A DNA stretch of 64,000 nucleotides, taken from positions 62,001 through 126,000 of the forward strand of contig NZ_JAMKMR010000004.1 in assembly GCF_023634645.1 (NCBI RefSeq), read 5' to 3'. Position numbers and translations under genes: made by a program. The stretch comes from Vibrio sinus (GTDB lineage Bacteria; Pseudomonadota; Gammaproteobacteria; Enterobacterales; Vibrionaceae). Each line of letters opens with the position of its first letter. Position 1 is the first letter of the stretch. The notes beneath the pieces were generated by a model. That model was not told where the DNA came from, searched no databases, and worked only from the letters and a program-made list of their open reading frames with translations. Of the stretch, positions 35,457 to 45,981 are shown one piece after another.

Positions 35457-37229
35457 TTACGCTTTTAAATCAAGCATTAAAGCTTGCAGCTCCCTCTTCT
35501 CTTCGGTTGATAAACCGACACTTCTTGCTTTGGCCTGCAGGTTCTCAATTTGTTTCTCGACACATTGGGCAAATATATTGTCCAGTGAGTCCAAAAATAT
35601 ATCTTCTTGATTGTCGTCTTCGTTAAGCGGAATATTCCAGCTTGCGAGACGAGACAGAAGAGTCTCATTTTCTTTATTTCGCCAGTACTCTAATAACTGG
35701 CCCGTTTTGATATGGGGGTGCGTGCGACAATATTCAAGCACCTCCATAAACAAACTTAATCCCGGTAATGTTAGCTCTTTAAGGCTATCAAGCTCGGGTA
35801 CCATATCAGCATAGCTCGGATTTTGAATTAGCAAAGCAATAACTTCGCGCATTGGCGTGCGCTTTATCTCTTTCTGAGCATTATGAATCACTTGCCTTGC
35901 TGGCTTTTTTTTCTGCCTTAGCTGATTGTCAAACCCAGTCCGTTCATCGAGTATTTTTTCTAATAGTTCTTGAAAGTAGGGATCTGGAATTTTATTAATT
36001 AGGTTAGATGCTTGCGCTCTTAGTGCAGACTTACCTTCGTTGCTGCCTAAATTAATCTGATGCAACTCAATCAAATTATCAAATAAGTAACTTGATAAAG
36101 GGGTTGCCTGCTGAATTTTATTTTCAAATGCTTCACGACCATGCTGTCGAATGTAGCTGTCTGGGTCTTCGCCATCGGGCAAAAACAAAAACTTAAGAGT
36201 GTGGCCACTTTTAAGGTAGGCAAGTGCGTTCTCTAAGGCTCGCCATGCGGCTTCTTTACCTGCTCTATCACCATCGTAACAGCAGACGACGGTATGGGTT
36301 TGCCTGAACAAGACTTGTAAGTGATCGCCTGTTGTTGATGTACCCAATGAGGCGACCGAGTAGTCCACGCCATATTGAGCTAGGGCAACCACATCCATAT
36401 AGCCTTCAACCACCAAGATTTGCTCTGGCTCTCGATGGGCTTGCAGCACTTCATAAAGACCATACAGTTCTTTGCCTTTATGGAATATTGGCGTTTCAGG
36501 CGAGTTGAGGTATTTCGGGGTACCATCACCAAGTGTTCGCCCACCAAAGCCAATCACCCGGCCTCGTCTATCGCGAATTGGGAACATGACTCGACCACGG
36601 AAGCGGTCATAACGATTACCCTTATCGTTTTCAATCAGCATACCACCAGAGACCAACATGTCTTGGCTCTCATTGGTTTGGCCGAAGTTCTTGCGCACCA
36701 GATCCCACTCATCAGCAATATAGCCAATGCCAAACTTTTGCACGATCTCACCGGATAGGCCGCGCTGTTTCAGGTAATCAATGGCTGCACGATTGGTCGA
36801 TTGTTTCAGTTGCTGGCGATAAAACTGGCCAATGCTCGTCATCAAATCGTATAGGCTTCTTTTTTGTTCGCTGTTCGCACGTGGTTGGTTTGATGGTGAG
36901 GAGTTAGGGTTACGTTGCTCCCTAGGTACTTCGACGCCCACCAGAGAAGCGAGCTCTTCGATGGTATCCACGAAGTCAAGGCGCTCGTACTCCATCAAAA
37001 AATCAATCGCATTACCATGCACACCACAACCAAAGCAGTGATAGAACTGTTTTTCTTGGCTAACGCTAAATGACGGCGTTTTTTCGTTGTGGAACGGGCA
37101 GCAAGCTCCGTAGTTTTTTCCTTGTTTCTTAAGTTTTACTCGCGCGTCGATCACGTCAACGATATCGAGACGAGCTAGGAGGTCATCAATAAACTGTCTT
37201 GGGATGTGTCCAGCCATAAAACCTAACAA
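35457..37229 (-). CDS. dnaG: DNA primase
   Basis: 590 residues. CHC2 zinc finger near the start (CPFHNEKTPSFSV...FYHCFGCG), the TOPRIM catalytic core (LVVEGYMDVVALAQYGV; VVCCYDGDRAGKEAAWRAL), and a C-terminal helicase-binding domain. Synthesises RNA primers at the fork with DnaB. Middle gene of the operon. A GTG/ATG slightly further in (MAGHIPRQF) is an alternative start: the ATG at 37217 fits the family's usual beginning, with MLGF as a short extension. Confidence 0.97.
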   Translation of the reverse strand: MLGFMAGHIPRQFIDDLLARLDIVDVIDARVKLKKQGKNYGACCPFHNEKTPSFSVSQEKQFYHCFGCGVHGNAIDFLMEYERLDFVDTIEELASLVGVEVPREQRNPNSSPSNQPRANSEQKRSLYDLMTSIGQFYRQQLKQSTNRAAIDYLKQRGLSGEIVQKFGIGYIADEWDLVRKNFGQTNESQDMLVSGGMLIENDKGNRYDRFRGRVMFPIRDRRGRVIGFGGRTLGDGTPKYLNSPETPIFHKGKELYGLYEVLQAHREPEQILVVEGYMDVVALAQYGVDYSVASLGTSTTGDHLQVLFRQTHTVVCCYDGDRAGKEAAWRALENALAYLKSGHTLKFLFLPDGEDPDSYIRQHGREAFENKIQQATPLSSYLFDNLIELHQINLGSNEGKSALRAQASNLINKIPDPYFQELLEKILDERTGFDNQLRQKKKPARQVIHNAQKEIKRTPMREVIALLIQNPSYADMVPELDSLKELTLPGLSLFMEVLEYCRTHPHIKTGQLLEYWRNKENETLLSRLASWNIPLNEDDNQEDIFLDSLDNIFAQCVEKQIENLQAKARSVGLSTEEKRELQALMLDLKA

Positions 37230-37337
37230 ATAAGGAAACGATGCTTGAGAGAAAATGTCTTTCGGTCAACAGCCCCTAGAGACAAACAAACCGCGCGTCC
37301 CAAAGGATAGCACGGTTTGCTAGAAATTTACTTGAGC

Positions 37338-37781
37338 TTAAGACAGTTTAGCGCGAACTAAACCACTGACTTTGCCCATGTCTGCTCGGCCTTGAATCTT
37401 TGGCTTGAGCACGCCCATGACTTTGCCCATGTCTTGCATACCAGCAGCACCAGATTCTGCAATTGCGCTTTCAAGCAGCGCGCTTACTTCTTCTTCGCTC
37501 AATGGTTGAGGCATAAATTCCTCAAGCACTGTGATTTCTGCTTTTTCTGCATCGGCAAGGTCTTGACGACCAGCGGATTCATATTGAGAGACAGAATCGC
37601 GACGTTGTTTGACCATTTTAGTCAGCACAGCAAGGATGTCCTCATCACTTAGAGTGATTTTTTCATCAACTTCACGCTGTTTAATTGCTGATAGGGCCAA
37701 ACGGATAGTGCCAAGGCGCGGTTTGTCCTTGGCTTTCATCGCTAATTTTTGCTCTTCTTTGAGTTGTTCAATGAGAGCCAT
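37338..37781 (-). CDS. GatB/YqeY-domain protein
   Basis: 147 residues. ALIEQLKEEQKLAMKAKDKPRLGTIRLALSAIK and the C-terminal MGKVMGVLKPKIQGRADMGKVSGLVRAKLS are the YqeY domain, related to the tRNA-binding tail of GatB amidotransferase. Its precise role is not known. In Vibrio it commonly sits between rpsU and dnaG, as here. Confidence 0.92.
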   Translation of the reverse strand: MALIEQLKEEQKLAMKAKDKPRLGTIRLALSAIKQREVDEKITLSDEDILAVLTKMVKQRRDSVSQYESAGRQDLADAEKAEITVLEEFMPQPLSEEEVSALLESAIAESGAAGMQDMGKVMGVLKPKIQGRADMGKVSGLVRAKLS

Positions 37782-37809
37782 AGTTAAATTCCTTTTAGAA
37801 GTTTAACTA

Positions 37810-38025
37810 TTAGTACAAGCGTACACGACGTGCGTTTTCGCGAGCTAGCTTCTTAGCGTGACGCTTTTGAGCTGCTGCTTTAGCGCGTTTACGAACTGTT
37901 GTTGGTTTTTCATAGTGCTCGCGACGACGTACTTCAGATAGGATACCTGCTTTTTCGCAAGAGCGCTTGAAACGACGTAGTGCAACGTCGAACGGTTCGT
38001 TTTCACGTACTTTAACTACTGGCAT
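37810..38025 (-). CDS. rpsU: Ribosomal protein bS21
   Basis: 71 residues, highly basic: [42 protein letters not shown] then a Lys/Arg/Ala-rich tail. Component of the 30S platform needed for initiation. First gene of the rpsU-yqeY-dnaG-rpoD operon, divergent from tsaD. Confidence 0.97.
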
Positions 38026-38174
38026 ATGCCTTTCACCTCAGGGGTTATTCGTTAATGCTGGCATCTTTTGACTCAACTCAAAGACGTTTTGTCTTGGTCG
38101 GTCGTTAACCAGCTAGATCAAAATTGGTGCGGAATTTTAATCCGATCCGAGTGAGTTTGTAAAGCATTTTGTCG

Positions 38175-38180
38175 ATTATA
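38175..38180 (-). promoter_or_regulatory. Candidate -10 element for the rpsU operon
   Basis: A consensus TATAAT reads on the minus strand about 150 bases upstream of rpsU. No good -35 lies at the right distance, so the call rests on the -10 alone and on position. Confidence 0.35.
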
Positions 38181-38264
38181 GTCTGTACAAAATTTGTTTG
38201 CTGGGGAAAGGCAAGGTAAGATTGCGCCAATTTTGAAATTCTGACACGGCATATTGAGAAAACT

Positions 38265-39287
38265 ATGCGCATTATTGGCATCGAAACTTCCTGTGATGAA
38301 ACAGGTATTGCAATTTATGACGATGAAAAGGGATTGCTTTCCCATCAACTATATAGCCAAGTTGATCTGCATGTTGATTACGGTGGCGTGGTGCCAGAGC
38401 TTGCCTCTCGTGATCATGTAAAGAAGACACTACCGCTTATCAAAGCAGCACTGGCAGATGCAAACTTAACCTCAAAAGACATCGATGGTGTGGCTTATAC
38501 GGCAGGGCCTGGTTTAGTCGGAGCTTTGATGGTGGGTGCATCCATTGGTCGTAGTGTGGCTTACGCATGGGGCGTTCCTGCGGTGCCGGTTCATCATATG
38601 GAAGGGCATTTGCTTGCACCTATGCTTGAGGAGACGCCACCACCATTTCCATTTATTGCCCTGTTGGTCTCGGGTGGGCACACCATGCTGGTCGAAGTGA
38701 ACGGGATTGGCGGTTACGCAATTTTGGGTGAATCGATAGATGATGCTGCCGGAGAGGCGTTTGATAAAACCGCTAAACTAATGGGGCTGGATTATCCTGG
38801 CGGGCCGATATTGTCACGATTGGCGCAAAAAGGTACTCCAGGTCGGTTTAAGTTTCCACGGCCAATGACGGATCGTCCGGGTCTGGATATGAGCTTCTCA
38901 GGTCTTAAGACTTTTACCGCCAATACCATCGCGGCCCATGATAATGATGAGCAAACTCGCGCGGATATTGCTTATGCATTCCAAGAAGCGGTATGCGATA
39001 CATTAGTGATTAAATGCAAACGGGCATTAAAGCAAACTGGTATGAAGCGAATTGTGATTGCCGGTGGCGTGAGTGCGAACAAGCAACTGCGTCAATCTCT
39101 TGAAGAACTTGCGACTAGTATTGGTGGTGAGGTGTATTACCCACGCACCGAGTTTTGTACCGACAATGGCGCTATGATTGCTTATGCGGGCATGCAGAGA
39201 TTGAAAAATGGTGAAGTGGCCGATTTATCTATTCATGTGCGACCACGTTGGCCCATCGATGAGTTGCAGCCAATTGAAAATAGCTAA
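38265..39287 (+). CDS. tsaD: tRNA N6-adenosine threonylcarbamoyltransferase
   Basis: 340 residues. [15 protein letters not shown] at the N-terminus, metal-binding [10 protein letters not shown] (two His about residues 111 and 115), VSGGHTMLV, and [15 protein letters not shown]. With TsaB, TsaE and TsaC it makes t6A37 in tRNAs reading ANN codons. Divergent from rpsU, the arrangement found across gammaproteobacteria. A terminator follows. Confidence 0.97.
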   Translation: MRIIGIETSCDETGIAIYDDEKGLLSHQLYSQVDLHVDYGGVVPELASRDHVKKTLPLIKAALADANLTSKDIDGVAYTAGPGLVGALMVGASIGRSVAYAWGVPAVPVHHMEGHLLAPMLEETPPPFPFIALLVSGGHTMLVEVNGIGGYAILGESIDDAAGEAFDKTAKLMGLDYPGGPILSRLAQKGTPGRFKFPRPMTDRPGLDMSFSGLKTFTANTIAAHDNDEQTRADIAYAFQEAVCDTLVIKCKRALKQTGMKRIVIAGGVSANKQLRQSLEELATSIGGEVYYPRTEFCTDNGAMIAYAGMQRLKNGEVADLSIHVRPRWPIDELQPIENS

Positions 39288-39312
39288 GATAGCTAAGCTT
39301 GTTAAGTCGATG

Positions 39313-39340
39313 ACGGTCGCGCTAAGCGGCCGTTTTTTTA
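39313..39340 (+). terminator. Rho-independent terminator after tsaD
   Basis: Stem ACGGTCGC / GCGGCCGT (one G-U pair), loop GCTAA, then TTTTTTT. It begins 25 bases past the stop. Confidence 0.85.
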
Positions 39341-39356
39341 TTTAGCTGGTTGTTCG

Positions 39357-39959
39357 TTAACTACTGCTGCTTTGCTTTTGACCAATCTTAGGCTCAGTGC
39401 CTTCAAATAAGCGGCGGATATTTTGATGGTGGCGCAGCACGATTAAGCAGCATAGCATGGCAACGGGTAAGGTGAACTCAGGTCGAACCATCCAAGTATA
39501 AAATGGTGTGAGTAGAACGGTTACGATGGCAGCGAGCGAGGAGTAACGAAACACCACCACAATGGCCAGCCAAGTTGCGACAATAAGCCCAGTTAAGCCA
39601 AGACCAATAGGGGCAACCGAGCCCAGTGCAGTTGCTACACCTTTACCACCTTTAAAGTGGAAGAAAATCGGGTACATGTGACCAAGGCAGGCGGCAATGG
39701 CAATCACGCCTAACATCAGAGAGTCGACACCCAAATAGTAACTGCCCCAAACGGGAATCGTTCCTTTTAGCATATCGGCCAATAGCACTGCGAGCGCCGC
39801 TTTTTTTCCACCAATACGTAGCACGTTCGTCGCGCCAGGGTTGTTGGAACCAGCGCTGCGTGGATCGGGTAGCTTGAGTAAACGACAAATCAACACCGCA
39901 CTCGAAATTGAGCCAAGTAGGTAAGCGAAAATGATGATCGCAAGTGTTAATGAGGTCAT
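39357..39959 (-). CDS. plsY: Glycerol-3-phosphate acyltransferase PlsY
   Basis: 200 residues, multi-pass inner-membrane protein. Motifs: [12 protein letters not shown]...[24 protein letters not shown] (motif 1 with SGNPGATN-like core), [13 protein letters not shown] (motif 2), and [16 protein letters not shown] (motif 3). Transfers acyl from acyl-phosphate to G3P, the first step of phospholipid synthesis. Divergent from folB. Confidence 0.96.
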   Translation of the reverse strand: MTSLTLAIIIFAYLLGSISSAVLICRLLKLPDPRSAGSNNPGATNVLRIGGKKAALAVLLADMLKGTIPVWGSYYLGVDSLMLGVIAIAACLGHMYPIFFHFKGGKGVATALGSVAPIGLGLTGLIVATWLAIVVVFRYSSLAAIVTVLLTPFYTWMVRPEFTLPVAMLCCLIVLRHHQNIRRLFEGTEPKIGQKQSSSS

Positions 39960-40078
39960 GGTCTTTCTTATTACTTGAAAATAATGCTCTGTGTCCCACT
40001 AGTTGGTATGATATCGCGAATCACCAATTTAGTACGATTTTTTTCTCATATTTCGACCATAAGCGGTATAGGACACGA

Positions 40079-40438
40079 ATGACTATGGATAAAGTTTTTA
40101 TCGAACAGCTAGAAGCCATCACCACGATTGGTGTTTACGATTGGGAACAAGAAATAAAACAAAAGTTAGTACTAGACATTGAAATGGCTCACGATAATCG
40201 CCGAGCAGGGGCGAGTGATGATGTGGCTGACGCATTGGATTATGCGACGGTCAGCGAAGCCATTTTGACACATATTGAGTCAGGCAGATTTTTGCTAGTC
40301 GAGCGCGTAGCAGAAGAAGTGGCGAGTCTCGTCATGTCTGAATTTTCTGTGCCTTGGATCAAAATTCGTCTGACCAAACCTGGTGCGGTTCCTCAAGCTA
40401 AAGGTGTCGGTGTTGTCATTGAGCGAGGTAGCTTATGA
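40079..40438 (+). CDS. folB: Dihydroneopterin aldolase
   Basis: 119 residues from ATG 40079, preceded by AGGA at good spacing (an ATG two codons later is possible). DKVFIEQLEAITTIGVYDWEQEIKQKLVLDIEM is the FolB start, with catalytic Glu in GVYDWE; ALDYATVSEAI and IRLTKPGAVPQAKGVGVVIER follow. Folate pathway aldolase/epimerase. Overlaps folK by 4 bases, so cotranscribed. Confidence 0.95.
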   Translation: MTMDKVFIEQLEAITTIGVYDWEQEIKQKLVLDIEMAHDNRRAGASDDVADALDYATVSEAILTHIESGRFLLVERVAEEVASLVMSEFSVPWIKIRLTKPGAVPQAKGVGVVIERGSL

Positions 40439-40923
40439 CAGTAGCCTATGTTGGAGTGGGCTCAAATATTGAACCTTGTAAGCATTCAGAAGTGGCGGTC
40501 AAGGAACTCTCTAAATTAGGATGTTCTCTTAAAGTCTCAACAATTTATGAATGTGAAGCATTAGGGTTTGATGGCCGAGCTTTTTATAACTTTGTGGTGG
40601 AATTGCAAACCGACTTCTCTCTAGCTGAGTTCAGTCGCAAGCTGCGAGAGATTGAGATAGATTGGGGCAGAAAAGAGCACAGCGCCAAATATCAAGACCG
40701 TACCCTAGATCTCGACTTGATCCTATTTGGTGAAGAAATCTCTCAGCAAGATCCGCAGATCCCACGTATCGATATCTACAAATACCCCTTCGTGATCCAG
40801 CCGCTGTATGAGCTCTGCCCTGACAGAGTCATACCGTCTGATTGCAAAAGCATCCGCCAAGTTTGGCAAAATTCAACCCAATTAGATTTACTTAAACCTG
40901 TCGAGCGCTGGTTCGAGGTTTAG
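40435..40923 (+). CDS. folK: 2-amino-4-hydroxy-6-hydroxymethyldihydropteridine pyrophosphokinase
   Basis: 162 residues. [26 protein letters not shown] and [13 protein letters not shown] (metal-binding Asp pair) are the HPPK signatures; the domain ends at RFVIQPL-like FVIQPLYEL. It adds pyrophosphate to the pterin for dihydropteroate synthesis. Shorter relatives exist; the length is normal. Overlaps folB by 4 bases. Confidence 0.93.
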   Translation: MTVAYVGVGSNIEPCKHSEVAVKELSKLGCSLKVSTIYECEALGFDGRAFYNFVVELQTDFSLAEFSRKLREIEIDWGRKEHSAKYQDRTLDLDLILFGEEISQQDPQIPRIDIYKYPFVIQPLYELCPDRVIPSDCKSIRQVWQNSTQLDLLKPVERWFEV

Positions 40924-40939
40924 AAAGGTCAAGGAAACT

Positions 40940-41743
40940 ATGAGTTACATGGAGTCGTTTTTGTTAGCCCTGATTCAAGGGCTAACCGAGTTTTTACCTA
41001 TTTCTAGCTCGGCACACCTTATCCTTCCTTCTGCGATATTGGGTTGGCAAGATCAAGGGCTTGCTTTTGATGTGGCGGTTCATGTCGGCACGTTGGCAGC
41101 GGTGGTGATCTACTTTCGTCACGAAGTGGTCGCGTTGCTCAGCGCATTTTTTGCTTCATTGTTTAAAGGCAATAGAAGCAAAGAAGCCAAATTGGCCTGG
41201 ATGATCATTGTTGCCACGCTCCCAGCCGCCCTGTTTGGCTTGCTAATGAAAGATGTTATCGAGCTGTATTTACGCAGTGCTTGGGTCATTGCCACCACGA
41301 CGATAGTATTTGCTGTACTGTTATGGTGGGCAGACAAGGTATCCAAGTTAACGGACGACGAGTATCAGGCGGATTGGAAAAAAGCGCTATTTATCGGTGT
41401 AGCGCAGGCTATCGCTATGATACCAGGTACGTCACGTTCAGGCATTACGATGACCGCTGCATTGTACCTTGGCTTTACTCGCGAAGCCGCGGCTCGCTTT
41501 TCTTTTTTAATGTCTATTCCAATCATCTTATTGGCTGGAGGATATTTAGGGTTGAAGCTGGCAATAAGTGGCGAGCCTATTCATGTGGGATTTCTAACCG
41601 TAGGCATAGTGACATCCTTTGTTAGCGCTTACATATGCATCCACTTTTTCCTAGCTTTGATTAATCGCATCGGCATGACGCCCTTCGTTATCTATAGGCT
41701 ATTGCTAGGTGCTGCGCTATTTGTCTTTTTATCTCTCAGCTAA
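40940..41743 (+). CDS. uppP: Undecaprenyl-diphosphatase
   Basis: 267 residues, about eight membrane segments. Motif [20 protein letters not shown] (about 10-29) and [17 protein letters not shown] (about 160-176) form the active site. Dephosphorylates C55-PP to recycle the lid carrier of peptidoglycan and O-antigen; confers bacitracin tolerance. Starts 16 bases after folK, with AAGGAAAC before the ATG. Confidence 0.96.
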   Translation: MSYMESFLLALIQGLTEFLPISSSAHLILPSAILGWQDQGLAFDVAVHVGTLAAVVIYFRHEVVALLSAFFASLFKGNRSKEAKLAWMIIVATLPAALFGLLMKDVIELYLRSAWVIATTTIVFAVLLWWADKVSKLTDDEYQADWKKALFIGVAQAIAMIPGTSRSGITMTAALYLGFTREAAARFSFLMSIPIILLAGGYLGLKLAISGEPIHVGFLTVGIVTSFVSAYICIHFFLALINRIGMTPFVIYRLLLGAALFVFLSLS

Positions 41744-42009
41744 AAAATGTTATCTCGGAGTTAAAAAGTAGCGCGTTAATGATAAACTTGTTGGCAGTTT
41801 TGATGATACATTCTGCCTTCACGGGCCACTTGGGTATAAACTACATAGTTAGAGCATTGATGGCTTTGTCGCCAAAATCAGCGGGTGAATTGACCAAGCG
41901 TCGACAAACTCTCTTCGAGACGCGTTGATAATCAATCCTTTATCGAATGATATGTACGTTTATGTTATATATGTGGCCTAACAGTAATACCCTCAATAGA
42001 TATAATGTT
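41744..42009. other. Intergenic region before ftsB
   Basis: About 265 bases with a copy of the dispersed ACTTGGGTATA motif at 41828-41838 and a weak inverted repeat GCGTC...GACGC (about 41900-41923). No gene seen; it must hold the promoter of the ftsB-rpoS block. Confidence 0.4.
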
Positions 42010-42300
42010 ATGCGAATTTTTACCTTAGCCTTAGTGGTGATACTGGGCTGGTTACAATACGAGCTCTGGCTTGGTAAGAATGGCATTACCGAGTACCAAC
42101 TCGTCAGTAGCGAAATTCAAGCACAGCAAAAGGTCAACGCCAGTTTGCAAGTGCGCAATGATGAGATGTTTGCTGAAATTGATGATCTTCGCCAAGGGCT
42201 GGATGCGATTGAAGAAAGAGCGCGTCACGAGTTAGGCATGGTCAAAAAAGGGGAAACATTCTATCGTTTGACTGACGGAGCGAAGTCGTATGACCAATAA
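42010..42300 (+). CDS. ftsB: Cell division protein FtsB
   Basis: 96 residues from ATG 42010, chosen because [25 protein letters not shown] matches the family start; earlier ATGs add an atypical N-terminus. One membrane helix then a periplasmic leucine-zipper coiled coil (about 30-70) and [15 protein letters not shown]. Forms the FtsQLB complex that activates septal peptidoglycan synthesis. Overlaps ispD by 11 bases. Confidence 0.94.
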   Translation: MRIFTLALVVILGWLQYELWLGKNGITEYQLVSSEIQAQQKVNASLQVRNDEMFAEIDDLRQGLDAIEERARHELGMVKKGETFYRLTDGAKSYDQ

Positions 42301-42988
42301 ACCTTCCATAGTGGCGATTGTGCCTGCAGCGGGCGTGGGAAGCCGAATGCAAGCCGATCGGCCGAAGCAATATTTAACTATCGGCAACAAAACCGTACTT
42401 GAACACACCATTGAAAAGCTCTTGTCTCATTCGAGTATTGCTCGAGTCGTTGTCGCTATTTCAGAACATGATCCTTACTTTGCCCAATTGCCTTTGTCAG
42501 ATAAGCAAGAGGTTATTCGAGTTAGTGGGGGAGGTGAGCGAGCAGACTCTGTGCTATCAGCTCTTGATTATGTAGCCTCAAACGACATGGCGCATTGGGT
42601 GATGGTCCATGATGCTGCAAGGCCTTGTGTTTGCTTAGCTGATATAGACAAATTAATAAACCAAGCAATGAGTCATACGGTTGGCGGCATTATGGCGACG
42701 CCTGTTCGTGACACGATGAAACGATCCGACGCGACTTCGCAAATTCAGCATACGGTGGAAAGAGAATTACTTTGGCATGCCCTCACGCCACAGATGTTCC
42801 GAACCGAGCCACTACGCTCTGCATTATCCAAGGCTTTGCAAGAGAACGTTACGATTACTGATGAGGCGTCAGCAATGGAATGGGCTGGATTTCAGCCGTT
42901 ATTGGTTCAAGGTCGTGCAGACAACATTAAGATCACCCAGCCAGAAGATCTTGATCTCGCCAAATACTATTTAAATAAGCAACCTTAG
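42290..42988 (+). CDS. ispD: 2-C-methyl-D-erythritol 4-phosphate cytidylyltransferase
   Basis: 232 residues. [21 protein letters not shown] (CTP binding), [18 protein letters not shown] and [11 protein letters not shown] are IspD hallmarks. Third step of the MEP isoprenoid pathway. Overlaps ftsB and is followed by ispF after 10 bases. Confidence 0.96.
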   Translation: MTNKPSIVAIVPAAGVGSRMQADRPKQYLTIGNKTVLEHTIEKLLSHSSIARVVVAISEHDPYFAQLPLSDKQEVIRVSGGGERADSVLSALDYVASNDMAHWVMVHDAARPCVCLADIDKLINQAMSHTVGGIMATPVRDTMKRSDATSQIQHTVERELLWHALTPQMFRTEPLRSALSKALQENVTITDEASAMEWAGFQPLLVQGRADNIKITQPEDLDLAKYYLNKQP

Positions 42989-42998
42989 AGGAATGACA

Positions 42999-43475
42999 AT
43001 GATTCGAATTGGTCATGGTTTTGATGTACATAAATTTGGTGGGCAAGGGCCGATTACTATAGGTGGCGTTGAGATACCTTATGAGCAAGGGTTAGTAGCC
43101 CATTCGGATGGCGATGTTGCCTTACATGCGCTTTGTGATGCCTTATTAGGGGCAATCGCGAAGGGGGATATCGGACGCCACTTTCCAGATACGGATGATA
43201 CTTGGAAAGGCGTCGACAGTCGCAAATTGCTAAGAGAAGTCTACCGCCAAGTGAAAGAGCAAGGCTATGTACTCGGCAATGCGGACGTCACTATCTTAGC
43301 TCAAGCCCCCAAAATGGCCCCACACATCGACGCTATGTGTGCGGTTATTGCACAAGATTTAGAAACGGATATTCGCAATATTAATGTCAAAGCAACGACT
43401 ACGGAGAAGTTGGGCTTTACAGGCCGAAAAGAAGGCATCGCTACGGAAGCGGTTGTCCTGCTTACTCAAGGCTGA
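42999..43475 (+). CDS. ispF: 2-C-methyl-D-erythritol 2,4-cyclodiphosphate synthase
   Basis: 158 residues from ATG 42999; the ATG 6 bases earlier abuts the AGAGGA ribosome-binding site. [12 protein letters not shown] gives metal ligands Asp and His; [18 protein letters not shown] and [15 protein letters not shown] are typical. Trimeric zinc enzyme of the MEP pathway, after IspD. Confidence 0.96.
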   Translation: MIRIGHGFDVHKFGGQGPITIGGVEIPYEQGLVAHSDGDVALHALCDALLGAIAKGDIGRHFPDTDDTWKGVDSRKLLREVYRQVKEQGYVLGNADVTILAQAPKMAPHIDAMCAVIAQDLETDIRNINVKATTTEKLGFTGRKEGIATEAVVLLTQG

Positions 43476-43547
43476 TTCTCTAATATCCACATTAGAGGAG
43501 GAGTGTCTCTTCTGGTGTCGAACACGATTATTCCGATGGTAAATTAC

Positions 43548-44591
43548 ATGTCAGATATGTTGTCCTCCCTATCTTATTTATATGGCAAACCTACTGCGAC
43601 AGCTAAATTAAAAGCCAAGCCTGAGCATTTTCAAGTCAACGAATGTTTGGGCTTTGATTTTGCCGGTCACGGTGAACATTTCATGGTGAGAATCAGGAAA
43701 ACTGGTGAAAACACTACTTTTGTCGCTAATGAACTTGCCAAAGCATGTGGCGTTGCTTCAAAAGATGTCAGTTGGGCTGGCTTAAAAGATCGTCACGCGG
43801 TTACGGAACAATGGCTCAGCGTGCGTTTGCCAAAAAATGAGCAGCCAGATTTGTCCGGGTTTTTATCCAAGCACCCAACTATTGAAGTCTTACAGACCTC
43901 CTGGCATAGCAAGAAGCTGCGCCCAGGAGACCTAGTAGGGAATGATTTCGTTGTGGCGTTAACAGAAGTCAGTGACGTCGAAGATGTTGAAAAGAGGTTG
44001 CAGAAAATTTCTGAGTCAGGCGTACCAAATTATTTTGGTAATCAGAGGTTTGGCCGTGATGGTAACAACCTAAAAGAAGCGCGTCGTTGGGGCAAAGAAA
44101 ACGTGCGTACTCGCAATGCCAATAAACGCAGTATGTATTTGTCGGCAGCAAGATCGTGGATATTCAACACCATTTTGTCGGAAAGAATAGAAAAATCCTA
44201 CTTCAATCAACTTATTATTGGTGATATCGCGCAAAAAGATTCTACACTTTTCAATGTAACCGAAGACAATATCGCACAGTACAATCAGCAGTTATTCAAT
44301 GCTGATGTGGCAATCACAGCGGCCCTACCGGGAGATAACGCGTTACCTACTCAGTCGCAAGCACTTGAATTAGAGCAAAAACACCTCGATTCAGAGCCTG
44401 ATCTCATGGCGCTGATTAGAGGGAATAGAATGAGGCACGATAGGCGTCCTATCATGCTGCGTCCTAACCAATTGACGTGGCAAATTGATAAAGACACTAT
44501 CACGCTTTCTTTTTCACTTGAAGCGGGTTGTTTTGCTACTGCTATTGTGCGCGAGCTTATCAACGAAATTGAAGTCGAGCGTAGTTATTAA
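43548..44591 (+). CDS. truD: tRNA pseudouridine(13) synthase
   Basis: 347 residues from ATG 43548 ([22 protein letters not shown]), which fits relatives. Catalytic Asp in [31 protein letters not shown] and [13 protein letters not shown] follow. Modifies U13 in tRNA-Glu. Curiously, a strong GAGGAGG lies about 50 bases upstream near an in-frame GTG (43503 or 43515), so a longer form is possible. Its stop overlaps surE (TAATG). Confidence 0.94.
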   Translation: MSDMLSSLSYLYGKPTATAKLKAKPEHFQVNECLGFDFAGHGEHFMVRIRKTGENTTFVANELAKACGVASKDVSWAGLKDRHAVTEQWLSVRLPKNEQPDLSGFLSKHPTIEVLQTSWHSKKLRPGDLVGNDFVVALTEVSDVEDVEKRLQKISESGVPNYFGNQRFGRDGNNLKEARRWGKENVRTRNANKRSMYLSAARSWIFNTILSERIEKSYFNQLIIGDIAQKDSTLFNVTEDNIAQYNQQLFNADVAITAALPGDNALPTQSQALELEQKHLDSEPDLMALIRGNRMRHDRRPIMLRPNQLTWQIDKDTITLSFSLEAGCFATAIVRELINEIEVERSY

Positions 44592-45349
44592 TGAATGGTG
44601 ATAAACTAAAAATCTTATTGAGTAACGATGATGGCGTGCACGCTAAGGGTATTCGCTTTCTGGCTGCTGAGTTAAGAGATATCGCTGATATCATTATTGT
44701 TGCGCCTGACAGAAATCGAAGTGGCGCATCGAACTCTCTTACTCTAGAGCAGCCACTTCGCGTTAATGAAATAGAGCCCAATGTTTACTCTGTGCAAGGT
44801 ACGCCAACTGATTGTGTTCACTTTGCTCTCAATGAGCTGATGAAAAATGATTTGCCCGATCTCTTACTATCAGGCATAAATCATGGTGCAAACCTGGGTG
44901 ATGACGTACTGTACTCAGGTACGGTTGCCGCGGCGATGGAAGGGCATTTTCTGGGCGTTCAATCGATTGCATTGTCATTAGTGGGTAAGGTGCACTTTGA
45001 TATGGCAGCTCGCGTGGCTAAACGATTGGTAATGCAGCACCAACGTTTTCCTATTCCTACAAATCGTTTGATAAACGTTAATATTCCAGATGTTGCCGAT
45101 GATCAGGGGCTTGAGTTACAAGTGACTCGGCTTGGCGCACGCCATCACGCTGAGCCCATGCTTAAACAAATCGATCCTAGAGGACATGAAATCTACTGGC
45201 TGGGGCCTCCTGGCAAAGAGCAAGATGCAGGAGTGGGGACCGACTTTTACGCTATTGAACAAGGCAAAGTGTCGATGACGCCGTTACAAGTTGATCTTAC
45301 CGCCCATGAGTCGCTATTAACAATGGAACATTGGTTAAAGGAATCTTAA
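44591..45349 (+). CDS. surE: 5'/3'-nucleotidase SurE
   Basis: 252 residues. [12 protein letters not shown] (metal-binding Asp-Asp), [40 protein letters not shown]. Survival protein that dephosphorylates nucleoside monophosphates and exopolyphosphate. Starts one base into the truD stop; its own stop overlaps pcm in the same way. Confidence 0.96.
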   Translation: MNGDKLKILLSNDDGVHAKGIRFLAAELRDIADIIIVAPDRNRSGASNSLTLEQPLRVNEIEPNVYSVQGTPTDCVHFALNELMKNDLPDLLLSGINHGANLGDDVLYSGTVAAAMEGHFLGVQSIALSLVGKVHFDMAARVAKRLVMQHQRFPIPTNRLINVNIPDVADDQGLELQVTRLGARHHAEPMLKQIDPRGHEIYWLGPPGKEQDAGVGTDFYAIEQGKVSMTPLQVDLTAHESLLTMEHWLKES

Positions 45350-45975
45350 TGACGAACCCGCAAGCAGATAGACTCATGAGGTTTTTAGTCTCCAGCGGTA
45401 TTCGCGACAAACAAGTATTAGACGCGATTTACCGACTGCCAAGGGAAAACTTTGTTTCTCAGGCAATGGTACATCAAGCGTATGACAACAATGCGTTGCC
45501 CATTGGGCAAGGGCAGACTATCTCCCAGCCTTATATCGTCGCAAAAATGACAGAGATGTTGAACTTATCTCGTCACAGCAAGGTCCTAGAGATTGGGACG
45601 GGATCGGGTTACCAAACCGCGGTGCTTGCCCAACTCGTTGATCATGTTTATTCAATAGAAAGAATTAAGTCATTGCAATGGGAAGCCAAAAGGCGTCTAA
45701 AGCAGCTTGATATTTATAATGTATCAACCAAGCATGGAGATGGTTGGCAAGGGTGGGAAGTTAAAGCGCCTTTTGATGCCATTATCGTAACCGCTGCTGC
45801 CGAGTCCGTACCCAATTCATTATTGGAGCAATTGAATCAAGGTGGGATAATGGTGATTCCGGTCGGCGACGACGAGCAACAGCTCTTGAAGATCACTCGA
45901 CAAGGTGAACACTATTCTACTGAAACGGTAGAGATGGTAAGGTTTGTTCCGCTTATTGCGGGGGATCTTGCTTAA
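45349..45975 (+). CDS. pcm: Protein-L-isoaspartate O-methyltransferase
   Basis: 208 residues from ATG 45349 (TAATG overlap with surE). [20 protein letters not shown] is the isoaspartyl recognition segment and [18 protein letters not shown] the AdoMet motif. Repairs isoaspartyl damage in ageing proteins; usual partner of surE, nlpD and rpoS. Confidence 0.96.
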   Translation: MTNPQADRLMRFLVSSGIRDKQVLDAIYRLPRENFVSQAMVHQAYDNNALPIGQGQTISQPYIVAKMTEMLNLSRHSKVLEIGTGSGYQTAVLAQLVDHVYSIERIKSLQWEAKRRLKQLDIYNVSTKHGDGWQGWEVKAPFDAIIVTAAAESVPNSLLEQLNQGGIMVIPVGDDEQQLLKITRQGEHYSTETVEMVRFVPLIAGDLA

Positions 45976-45981
45976 ATCAAA

